From Archegozetes longisetosus (Eukaryota > Arthropoda > Arachnida > Sarcoptiformes > Trhypochthoniidae), in NCBI GenBank assembly GCA_018873245.2, contig JAEMBT020000005.1:910001-974000 (forward strand): a stretch of 64,000 nucleotides of DNA. Direction: 5' to 3'. The notes under the pieces were generated by a model. The model was not told where the DNA came from and ran no database searches. It saw nothing but the letters and a program-made list of their open reading frames with translations. Position numbers and translations under genes: made by a program. This document shows positions 40,787-54,514 of this stretch, in pieces; positions within the stretch are counted from its first letter, which is position 1; every line of letters begins with the position of its first letter.

Positions 40787-40792
40787 TTTATT
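40787..40792 (-). terminator. ERCC1 poly(A) signal overlapping its stop codon
   Basis: Minus-strand AATAAA contains the TAA stop (40788-40790), so the 3' UTR would be very short. It fits the 18-base gap to GNPTG, whose stop codon must then lie within or next to the ERCC1 cleavage zone. Confidence 0.5.
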
Positions 40793-41893
40793 CTTTTCTA
40801 ATGAAAGGTCTATGAAAAAATTGACGTAACCGTTGAGCCTTTTGAAAAAAAATCGAATGAGTTATTCAAGTTTATATTATTGACAAAAACATACTTTGAG
40901 TGATGCCATTCCCTGACAAAAAGTCAACTCTTCCTCATCCGCTTTGACAATATTCTCGAAAGTGTCAAACGTACTAATCAAAGATACAGCATCTGTTTTA
41001 TTTATTGACTTGACTGAAGTGAAAGCCTCAACTAAGCATTGATATGCAGTTTGTGTGACATCATTATTAGAGTTAGTTTTACCCATTATTATATCAGGCG
41101 ATCGTTCAGCAAATAGTTTATAATTTTCGAGATAGTTGGCAGCTTCTTCATAACTCCAGGCAAGCATTAAAGTGCAGTTAGTTCTTATAGCGAGCTTTGT
41201 CAACTCTTTAAGAGAAGACTGAAACTCGATGTGATCTACCAACACTAACAAGACTTGCAATTGATAGGCATTTCTTAGTTCAGTCAACTTATCGTAAATG
41301 TAGTTCGGATAAATGACATGATATTTAAGACTTAAAAAAATAGCACAACACGACGGAAACATGAGGTAATGAGCCGGGGATATACTTTCATTGAACTCAT
41401 AGGCAACGGAACGAAAATTTCTCAATAATTTATTTCCAGATTGGTTTGGATTGACTAAAATTGTGTTTGTACCAATTGCTGGCGTACGTTTCACTATTGG
41501 TGTCGTGAGCTTTTCAACTACTGATTCGTTAGTCTTTGATGTCTCTCTCGTTTGTTCCAAACTCTTGGACGAAGCACTAGTTTGTGGTAAAAGCTGAGAA
41601 GTAGATGACGATGAAGTGAAACAAACTAATGATTGTTCGGAACCAATGGTTGACTGGTTCGTTGCAGGAGTTTGCGGTGTGATCGATGTTTGGCTTGTGT
41701 TAGCCTTGAATATGGAACCAGCCACAAAATACTTGCTCACGGACTAAATTCCGAATCAAATTCAAATAAAATTGAAACCAAACTCAAATCAGACTCAATC
41801 AAAACTAACGACATAAACGAGTCTTCAATAATAAATACATACTTTATTTGAATGGCTTTCTTCGTCGGAATCGCTTTCCCTTATTTTGAACAT
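40788..41893 (-). CDS. ERCC1: DNA excision repair protein ERCC-1
   Basis: Three minus-strand exons, 41843-41893, 40895-41743 and 40788-40838, all phase 0, encode 316 residues. The N-terminus is acidic and Ser-rich (MFKIRESDSDEES), then a low-complexity Thr/Ser/Gln stretch. The central XPA- and ssDNA-binding, nuclease-like domain begins at NPNQSGNKLLRNFRSVAYEF and includes FLSLKYHVIYPNYI and NCTLMLAWSYEEAANYL. The C-terminal double helix-hairpin-helix region (SVNKTDAVSLISTF, CQGMASLKAQRLRQFF) binds XPF. The small last exon is essential: without splicing, the second hairpin is lost. ERCC1-XPF cuts 5' of lesions in nucleotide excision and crosslink repair; ERCC1 itself is catalytically inactive. 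It shares a 279-base promoter with KIFBP. Confidence 0.95.
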
Positions 41894-42172
41894 TTTATTG
41901 TGATTTAAATTAATTTAATTGAGATAAGCGCCAAATTTGGAAATAAATAAAATACTAGACTTTCTAAAAATACAATAATATTTAGAAATGTTGAGCCAAT
42001 TATAGCACAAACTTGCACATTTACTATCACATTTCAGTTCAATATTATTAAACGAATCCCTACTTTCAACACATTTCGTAACACAAACAAACTGTTAATC
42101 AAAACTAAAAGTTCGATTTGATTAAGTTTTCAGCAGTAAATTTGTAATTAAGAACATTCTAATCAAACCAAA
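41894..42172. promoter_or_regulatory. Bidirectional ERCC1/KIFBP promoter
   Basis: Only 279 bases lie between the divergent start codons. The sequence is AT-rich with no TATA box in a convincing position that I can see. Confidence 0.7.
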
Positions 42173-44010
42173 ATGTCTTCTTTTGAAGCATGGATTCAAA
42201 GCGCTTCCAAACAGTACTTGTCAGCGAAGGAATTGATGGATAAACCAAGTGATATTTCAAAGCCCTATCAATTCAAATATGAAGCCAAACAAATAATTGA
42301 AGAGCTTTTGGAACAATTGAAACAATTCAGTGATTATTACGAATCAGACAATAATCAGATCAATTCAAGCCTTTTATTAAACTTACTATTTAATTATGAA
42401 TTGGGATCTGTTGATTGTGATACCGAAGAAGTGGCCAACGGAGAAAAACACTTTGAAATTTGTCTGAACTTATTAAATAATAATAACTTTAATAGTAGTG
42501 ACAAGTTTCAAATATCGTTGACACTATTCAATGTTGTGGTCAATAATCAATTGGGTTATATCTGGTGCTCGAGATCTGACTTCGAAAGAGCCGAACGTTA
42601 TTTGAAAAATGCCGAAACTGCTTATAATTTATGGGACAAAAGTGAAGACCATTTGAAGTCATTTTTGCTTGACTTTATGGATGCCTTTTCTATCGACCCA
42701 TTAAGTGATACCAAAGTTGTTGAGCGAACTAATGGTAAAGCGAATAATGGAGTGAAGAATCTGGAAAAAGCTCACACTTTGACGCTTTATTTTTTGGCTC
42801 AAACTTACGAGAAAATGGGAGAAAACAGCAAGTCAGCTGTTTATTGTCACTCAACCCTTAAAAGACAATATAAATCTATTGAAGCTAAGGATCAATTGTA
42901 CGATTGTGTCGATTGGTCTCTAAACGCGGCCACTCTTTCGCAGTATTTCGCAATTAATGCGGATTTTAACGCTGCGCGACATCATATCTGTTGCGCTAAA
43001 AAAGTTATGAACACTTATCTTGACTTTGAGAGCGAGAAGTATAACAAAGGTTTAGCAGATCTGAATCGAATTATTGTTAAATATAGTCTTATGCTTTTGG
43101 AATTGTCCGCAAACGCCATAAGAGACAATCAGTCGACTCATTCTTCAGATAATGAATTCAGGTTTTGTATTAACTTAGTTGTTATGCTTTTGTTTAAACA
43201 ACTATTCAGAATTATTTGATTTGTTCCAAATTTAGACCATATCTTTTGAATGACCCCGAAGTCGAAGAACTCGAGAAAATGATACTAACATTTCCTGTCA
43301 CTAATTTCGATGAAGCGAAACAGGTATTCAAGTACGCAATCGATTGTCTGAACGAAGCCAAAAATTATTACACGTTGAATGAACACGCATCTGATTATAT
43401 TGAGTGCATTCAAGATCAGAGCAAACTTTATCAATATTTGATACCATTTGATGCCGATTATGAAAGACAGTGCAAAATGCATAAGAGAAGAATTGACTTA
43501 CTCGATAATCTGCTCAAAGAAATAAATCCTCAACACTTTATGGGTCAATGCAGACAATTGATGTTCGAATTGGGAGAAATATATTCACAAATGGTTGAGT
43601 TGAAGATATACTTAATGAATGATAAGGAGGAAGAGCAACAAATACAAGCCGCAAAAAAGATCAATTCACTTATTCTTAAAGCTATTTTGCATTTTAATAA
43701 TTTTATAAAGACTTTCCACGAAAAGTCTACAGACTCTTTGCCGCCGACATTTCCCGACGATTATGTGCGACCCATCCTATTGTGTCATTTCTCTATTGGT
43801 AGACTTTTATCAAAACTCATAACAATCGATCCGAGAGAACAATTGAAAAATTGGACTCAATGTGAAAAGTATTATGTTAAAGTAAGAGATTATCTCAACC
43901 AAAATCCTCAACACAAGAATCAGTTTCAAGAAGAGTTACCATTACTGGAGGAAATGCTTAAATTGATACCTGGAAAACTACAAATGATTATGAGTTCAAC
44001 TGTCTATTAA
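42173..44010 (+). CDS. KIFBP: KIF-binding protein
   Basis: Two exons, 42173-43161 and 43236-44010, join in frame (FRPYLLND) to give 587 residues, close to the vertebrate length (621). It is alpha-helical with TPR-like repeats. Family signatures are clear: LGYIWCSRSDFERAERYL, LYFLAQTYEKMG, YCHSTLKRQ, WSLNAATLSQYF, FDEAKQVFKYAIDCLNEA, CKMHKRRIDLL and a C-terminal EEMLKLIPGKLQ. KIFBP binds the motor domains of certain kinesins (KIF1B, KIF15 and others), blocks their microtubule attachment and is needed for axon growth. The 74-base intron is the only one in the coding region. Confidence 0.96.
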
Positions 44011-45302
44011 TGTACATTCGCGACCGAGTATTAGTTTAGTAAATTTTATTTAACTTATTAGAATTACTATTGTTTAAATCGATGTAACTCGAAATGTTTG
44101 TTCAAATAGTTATTCGTCGATTGAGATTAAAATCTACAAGTTCTAAAAATAATAACGAATCCTTAATCGAGCGATCATTAATTTGAGAACTGAATTGAAT
44201 GGTCAGCTATCAAATCGAAGCTTAACTTATAAGCAGCTAATCTTAGAATCATGAGAGATAACAAAATAGATAGGCTATAAGGCTATAAATATAAACCCAA
44301 ACATCTGGTTTACAATTTAGGCCTTCTAGATCAAAGAAATTACTTATTCTTAAGATGAGCTGCGAGAACCTTAAACATGACGAATTACTGATTTAGAACA
44401 CCTTTTGTGTTGTCGAACCTTTTCATATCTTTAAACCTATATTAGAGAAATAAATAGTTATAACAAATCAGAACTCTTATAAAATATTAAATTAACTAAT
44501 AGTTTGTAATCAATTTTCTATTTGATAAGATTAAATGTAAAGAATTAAAAACTAATTTGATTTATAATAATTATAAGATGTACAGCACAAGAATTAATTA
44601 AAGTACTCTTAAAATTAATCGCAAAAATTTGATGACTTAAGCAAAAGGGGCCAAAATTTTAACTTTTAATTAAGAGAAAAATCTTAATTCAATAAATGTT
44701 TCTTTTAATTAACTCAAGTTAATCAAATGAAAGCCACAGGAAGTGAAGAGAAATTTGTAATTATTTTTGTTTATCAAACAATTGGTGAGTTGTGTCCAAT
44801 CAAAACAAACAACACTAAATTTAAAAATTGCTCAATTAACTTTATAGTTCTTTTGATAATTAATAATTTGAATTGGCTTCTTGTTGCCTTTATTCGTTAA
44901 TTATTTGTTATATGAACGTCTTGAATGCCTCCACGTTCGCGATGGGATGAGTAGTAAAACAGTATTCGACAGCAATTTTAAAACAGAAAATCCTTTAGTA
45001 ATTATCAATTAGGTGCTAATTTTGAAGTTCAATGAAATGGTAGCGTAAGAAACAGTAATCGTTTTTGAATTTGATTTAGAGTTGTTATTGGTTTAGCTGA
45101 ATTTTGTTTGAGGCGTTCTTGATCTTCAGTTTGTCTTACATCAAAAAACTTATCTTTTAATTAACAGTTCTGTTGTAGTTATAATTGTTTTTATCAATAA
45201 TTGTTGTAGTAATAAATTGTTTGAATTGGTAATAGTATTGAATTGGTAATATATAGTAATAGGTAGTGGTATTGATAGTGTCTTGAGTTTGTCACCGATT
45301 GG
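44011..45302. other. Convergent 3' flanks of KIFBP and the E2 gene
   Basis: AT-rich, no coding signal; presumably 3' UTRs of both genes. Confidence 0.6.
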
Positions 45303-48044
<2,742 letters not shown>

Positions 48045-50202
48045 ATGCATTGGACAGTACACTTAGAAGGAGGTCCTCGTCGCGTCAACCACGCTTCGGT
48101 TGCAGTTTCCGACACAATCTATTCATTCGGCGGTTACTGTACGGGAGAAAACTATGCGCTTTGGAAACCAATCGATGTTCACATTCTCGACACAAGTATA
48201 ACTCTCAATGTCTATGTTTTCGTAACTATCAATAACAATATTTTTAAGTACTCTTAAATAGTAAATTTGCTTAAAATTATACAATTTTTAACTTATTTGT
48301 TTCTCAAACAATAGTTTTTTGAAATCTAGTGTCACTTTGTCTTATTCAAAAAATACTAGCAAATACTTGACACAAATTAGTCAAATATTGTTTTAATTTT
48401 AGACATATTTCATCTCTGATTATGCATTGGTTTACAGCTTTCTTTGCTAAATTTAGTAAAATGGCCTTAATTCTTAAGACTGAACTTTGTCTTTTTTTTA
48501 ACTTGTCTAATGATAGCATCGCTTCGATGGAAACTTAACACATATTCGTCTCCGATGTCAGTGCCTTATAGACCGGATCAGTCAGAAATACCGTTTCAAA
48601 GATACGGCCACACAGTTGTGGCGAGCGGAGAACTCATGTAATTATTTATATTTTATTAATGCTTTTGATTACTGATTTCCTTTACTCGAATTCCATAATA
48701 CGCTTTCAATATCGAAACAAATGATGAGTATATAGCGAAAGAGGGTTTTGCTTTCAGTCGGCCTGATTTTTTGTTTTGAAGTTCAAAACAAAGATATCCT
48801 TATTTAATCTTGTTTTGCAGTTATTTTTTCGTAAATTCGTTTTTATCAAAGCTTTGAAAGATAGATAGCATTTATTATTTTAAAGGCACATCCAATTCAC
48901 ATCGAATTATGACTAACTTGAAATATTTAATTTTACTGTTACTTAAGAAAGCTTTGATTCAAGTTTTGATTTGAATCTTTCAATTTTTACACTATGGTGT
49001 GATCTATTTTGAAAATCAATGTTTTAGAATCGAGTGAAGTCTATCTAATGAAGATGATTGAAATAAGAATTTGTTTTGTAGTTACCTATGGGGAGGCCGT
49101 AACGATAATTACGCCTGTAACGTGTTGTACTGCTTTGATACTGTTAGCCTGAAATGGCTTCCGAGACCTAAAGTTTCTGGTTCTATACCTCATTCAAGAG
49201 ATGGTCATACGGCTTGTAATATTAATAACAATATGTATATATTTGGTGGTTATGTAGAAGAAACAGATCTCTTCTCCAATGATATATATGTTCTTGATTT
49301 GAATACTTATGTTTGGAAGTATTTGAGAGTCAATGGAATACCTCCTTCTTGGAGAGACTTTCATTCAGCTGTTGCTTATGATAACAAGATGTTTGTGTTC
49401 GGTGGAAGATCTGATGTCGAAGGACCTAATCATTCTCAACAAGAAATTTATTGTAATGTTATTATGTATTTCGACACAAATAGAAATACATGGGTAGAGC
49501 CAGTGACCACTGGTGTCCGGCCATGTGGACGAAGGAGTCATTCAGCGTTTGTCTATAATAATTGCATTTATGTTTTCGGTGGTTATAACGGGATAATGAA
49601 TAAGCACTTCAATGATTTGCACAAATATGATCCTCAAACTAGAGTTTGGTCTCTTGTTAAAGTGAATGGAGATTATAGAAGTCCGTGTCCGAGACGTCGT
49701 CAGTGTTGCTGCATCGTTGATGACAGACTTTTCTTATTCGGTGGAACGAGGTTTGCATCTTATTAACTATTATTCTATCAGTTATTTAAGTTAATTATAA
49801 GTAGAAACTAAATCCTATGACTAGTCTTTTATTAAAATATAAAACTTTAACTGAATCGTAAAATACTTTTCTTAGAATTGATTGAATACTTTTGTTAACA
49901 GTCCTTACAATAAGTCATTTACATGGAATCCGTACTTTCCTCACGTGGATATGGGTTTAATGGATCACTCAGACCTCTATGTTCTCGATTTTAGTGAGTT
50001 ATATAGTTTTTAAATTAATGTTTAAAGTACTGATCGTTTGTTTGATTTTTGTTGTTCAGACCCATCGCTTAAAACTCTCAGTATTTTAGTGGCTATAGAA
50101 AACAATTTGATTCAAAGCTATTTGCCAAACAACATAAAAATTGAAATTGCGATTATGACAAAAGACAACTGCATCAGCAGACCGTCTCCGAGTAATGGTT
50201 GA
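48045..50202 (+). CDS. KLHDC3: Kelch domain-containing protein 3
   Basis: Five exons, 48045-48195, 48517-48637, 49082-49750, 49902-49993 and 50060-50202, give 391 residues. It begins MHWTVHLEGGPRRVNHA, as in vertebrate KLHDC3. Six kelch blades are visible through YSFGGYC, YLWGGRND, YIFGGYVEE, FVFGGRSD, YVFGGYNG and FLFGGTS. The conserved CPRRRQCCCIV and HSDLYVLDF segments are present. KLHDC3 is a substrate receptor of cullin-2 ubiquitin ligases that reads C-terminal glycine degrons. The protein itself ends SPSNG, with a terminal glycine as in human. Intron 2 (444 bases) holds a possible box C/D element. Convergent with ACP7, 229 bases between stops. Confidence 0.95.
48713..48778 (+). ncRNA. 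Possible box C/D snoRNA in KLHDC3 intron 2
   Basis: CGAAACAA (48713-48720) can pair with TTGTTTTG (48771-48778), including one G-U. Between them are box C ATGATGA (48721-48727) and box D CTGA (48763-48766). The element is short for the class, has four unpaired Ts after box D, and lies more than 300 bases from the 3' splice site. I found no rRNA target. Confidence 0.27.
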
Positions 50203-50431
50203 TAGTTATCTCCTTTGACAATATGTACAATTTACTAAATTCTGATGACATTACTTATTGTTATCCAGGTTAATTTTTAACCAAATCTATTTTAGAATTG
50301 TCAAGCTAACACTACTATTACTAATTTTTCGAACAGTATATGAAACGTATGCTAGACTGTGATTTTTAATGAAAAATTATTTTATTGCCAATTGTATTTT
50401 AAATTAACTCATATTTTCGAACCAGATATAA

Positions 50432-52623
50432 TTAAAGCCATGCTTCTGGTCCGTGTTTTTCTTTAATAATAGTGTATTGATCCACAACTATTCCTCCCTT
50501 AGATTGTATAGAATTATTAATTAATATGAAAGCAGATTCTGTATTGTAATACTTACTTGATCGCTTGAAATTTGTTGTAGTGACAGGTGTGTATTATTAT
50601 GAATTGTCATTTCAGTGTAGCCATAGTCTGATATTCTGACCGCACTCCACGGCGGAGGATTTGGCACAAATGGATCGACATTTTCTTGACAACCCTTATC
50701 CGAATTGGTTATGAAAACAAAATTGATTCGAGGTTAACATTAACACATAAAAATCAATTGAGATATGAGTCTTACAGCAGATCCAGCTATGAAATGAACG
50801 GGTGCTTTGGGGTTAGTGTAGGGGTATTGAGATGAACCGTTGTATACTTGTCTGTTATATACGGGAAACATTCGTTCGTAGACGTGTTCGTGTGCCCATA
50901 TCTCCAAATCAACTCCATATTCATAAAACAAATCTTCTAAACCGTATGCATGTACGATTGGGATTCCTTTTCTCATCTTTAGTGTGAATCAAATATAAGA
51001 TATTATATATCTTTATTACTTTTGACATAATGTATTGATATGTAGAGTTGAAATTTATCAGAAGAATCAAACTTACAATACTTTCTTTATTAGTACAGTC
51101 ATCGCTATCATCAGTGCTGCAATACATGGGTCTGTGAGCCATAGTTATAATCCATGGTCTAAGTGCTCTATTTTCTGGTTTATTGGCTTCTTTCAGATCA
51201 TCTTCTAGCCATTTATATTGAGTAGCCATTTGTTGCCAACCGTATTCAATAAAATAGTAGAATTCGGACGAGAATCCAATGATATGAGCAGGTCCAACAT
51301 TGAAGCTATAAAAATGATTATTGATTTGTCCACTTCTACTGTCAAGCATCGTAAAACGATTGACGTAATTGGAAAAATTACTAGATAAATGATAAGTTAA
51401 ATAGAAAAATGATTAGCCAATTCAAGTTAACAGTTATTGCTTAGTGACTGACTATGCTTGTTCGTGGTTCCCAACTACTGTCATATACGGTACATAACTA
51501 TTCCATAGAACAAAATTTTCAAACGTTATTTTAAATTGAATAGTTTGAACTGATCAACTGATTTGAACATACGCTGCAATTGGTTCTATTTGACGCATAA
51601 AGTCATCGCCGACTCTTGCGTTATCCTAAAGTTAAAATTGATACAAAAGTGATTTACTGTTTTTGGTACATGTATGTTATCAATTTTTTCGCTTACAGAG
51701 TCCATATCATATGCGAAGTCACCTTCAATTTAAATAATTGTCAGATTTGTTTATTCAATTATGACATTTTTTGAATAATACATACCGACATGAAGAACCG
51801 CATCATATTTTCCTTGAGACACTTTTTCTTGAAGTCTGTTTAGGACAATGTACAAAAAATTAATTATCGGTTATTATTACTTCTAATAAGTTATCTAAAT
51901 ATGTTAATGTATTAGATCAGCCTTATTATTGCATAGAATTTAAAAATTGAGTTTGCAGAACTTTATCTCAAAATATGATAAGATGTAGGAAAATTTCAAA
52001 TGTTCGTTGCTGCAGATTTTGTTTTGCTCAAGAGTCCTTACAGTGGAATTGATCTTCCGTTAACATTTCCTAAATCTCCATAAACTGCAAGCCTTGGGCT
52101 CCAATTAGTGCCGTCGGGCATCGCAGTGAACCAATAAACCGAACTCCAACCTCCGTCTTGACTTCCGCAGTGATAGACTGTAAAAATGCAAGTTTTTCGA
52201 ATAAATTTGAAAAGTACTGTATATTTAACAAAAGTAAAGATAAGCTCTATTCACAATATGTTTGCCCAGGAATGAGTCCCGTGAGCACTACTCGATGGAT
52301 GTATAGAATTCTGCCTTCGTCGCCTCCGTCTTTAAACAAAGTACTGGTTCCTTGTTCAAAATAATTCAAATTAGAAGGAGTTCTGCCATATTCGACAGTT
52401 GTCTCTGGAGTGGAGTCGAATGTAACCCATGTCACTATGATTTGTGTTGGGTCAGCTTTATTTGAGAACATTAGATAAGTTAGTTTTTAATCGATTGCAA
52501 TCGACGTTTTGCTCTTTACTGAGAGATACCTCCATATGAAAGATGGACTTGTTCTGGTTGTGTCAAAACTTCGCCATTACTCGCACTTAATAAAAAACTT
52601 ATGCTTACAATTAAGAAAAACAT
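50432..52623 (-). CDS. ACP7: Purple acid phosphatase (acid phosphatase type 7)
   Basis: Eleven minus-strand exons: 52530-52623, 52255-52455, 52042-52177, 51786-51835, 51697-51722, 51573-51625, 51453-51497, 51077-51380, 50776-50976, 50557-50694 and 50432-50497. All joins keep frame, giving 437 residues. A signal peptide occupies about residues 1-18. A fibronectin-like N-terminal domain (QVHLSYG...IIVTWVTFD) precedes the metallophosphatase core. Metal ligands are all present: GDLG (132-135), GDFAYD (161-166), GNHE (196-199), AHRP (283-286) and AHEHVYER (His332, His334). The C-terminal region (WSAVRISDYGYT, LQQISSDQ) matches ACP7. It is a secreted or lysosomal di-metal phosphomonoesterase. Exon 5 is a 26-base microexon. 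Confidence 0.95.
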
Positions 52624-54514
52624 TACTGACTGAAGTTATCTCAGATTAACACAATCGTCATCTATTTTGTTAAGTACTAACTCTTTATGTCTTGTTTGTT
52701 GACTTTTATACGCACTCATTAAATCTGATATAATATCATATGACATGAAGTGACATTTGGTAAACTTCTCACTATACTTTATGGATGCAATTAATAACAT
52801 CCTCTAGATAACAATAATTTTGTTTTTAATCTATTGATAAAGAACTCGATTATTTATGCGCTAAACATTAGTTTCGGTTATACAAACAATAGATAAGCTT
52901 TCGAAGCTAATACACTCACTCCGATTTCTCACAATTTTATCTCGAACAGAATAAGCTACTAGACTTTGATCACTTTTTTCTTTTATTGACATTCGATGGC
53001 CTGATCTAAACATTTGACTCGAATCTGTCAATATGCAAACACTCAATACTATTAGAGCAATGGGCTTCAGTGTTCAACAAGACTTAAATTTGACATGAAA
53101 ACCTTGCTCAACTTATTGCAAGTCTTAGCTCTACCATTTTTTAAAACGGAAGCACTTATTCGCTTTTAGATTTGCAATTCATTTCAGGTTTTACTATGAA
53201 ATTGTGCGCAATATTATTGCGATTGCACTCACATATAATGCTAGTGTTTTTCTGACTTGCAAGTTTTCCCTTTCGCTTTTCACTATTACTTATAATTAGA
53301 TTACAATTAGATTTGAACTCAAGATTTTACGTCTACTGTCTTGATCTAATTAAATATTTGATGCTGCTTCAAACTTTACTAGTGAAGCGTTCAACTTGTT
53401 TGTTTCAATTAATTTATACTACACTATTTGTTTCAATTTATTTGACCTTTTCAGTTAAATTTGCTTTCCTTTAATTTAGCTTATCTTCATTTTTTTATTT
53501 TTCTTACTTTCAATTTGGGTTAAGCTATTTTTAATGACTTTTCATCTCACTTTCGATGTGGCTTTTGATAAGTAAATCAACACTAATACCAATCAAACCT
53601 AACCTAAACTTTAAACTGAAAGTATTAAATGATTGTTGAGCGTAACAATCATTGTGAGAAATGCTTTACTTGAATCGAACAAATATTCACCTAAAATAAA
53701 TACCTCACAATTGAAAATTTTTAGAGTATTTACTGTTTCGGACTTGAAAAAATGAACTAATTCAATATTTAACAGTATTGAATAAGTACAAGATATCTGT
53801 TAGAAACCAACTCAAATCAATTTATTTATTCAATTATTCTCATGATTTTGATGTAACAATTATTATTATGAGTCAATTAAAGTCAAAAATACTTATAAAA
53901 TGAAGTGCTATTAAAGTTATTATAATTAAGAACAATTGGTTTCTTAGGTACATTTTAAATTCCCTGTAAAATGTTTGAAAATATATTTAATAAATATTTT
54001 TCTACATAGAATTGGCTTTAAATAGTCATCAAAATAAAAGATAAACTGATTGTTTTATAAAAGAAATCAATTTGAAAATTCGAGTCATTTCTATAGTCCT
54101 AATATTAAAATATTATCTCTAAAGCCCTACCAATAAATGCTAAGTTAAATATTGATTTAATTTACAAATACAATCAATCATTTGAAACAACAGCAACTCT
54201 GAGAAAATGTCATTTTTTCAAGTAATAATGAATTTATGAATTATTGGCTCTTTTTGTATCGAATTATATTAAATGGAATGATAAATAAGCACAAACATAA
54301 CGAAAAAGAAATTTATATATCAATAATGATTCATAACAGAGACGTTTAACACGCGGTATCACTCGTGAAGACTCGCATCGTCTCAAACTTTAACTTTATA
54401 TCTTATCTCAATTTATATTGATTTGTTCATCATTTCTTTCTCAACTTTTTTTAGTCTCCATTCACTTGATTAGCGAATGGAATATTACTCTAAATAATTT
54501 AATTCCAAAAAATG
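52624..54514. other. Spacer between NUMB 3' end and ACP7 5' end
   Basis: Both flanking genes are on the minus strand, so this holds the ACP7 promoter and the NUMB 3' UTR. No coding exon or RNA gene recognised. Confidence 0.6.

Noticed and set aside
40877..40894. ERCC1 ending at an in-frame stop after KVCFCQ
   Set aside because: A GTATGT donor after MASLK and a good acceptor restore the conserved hairpin AQRLRQFFHRPF, so the stop lies in an intron.
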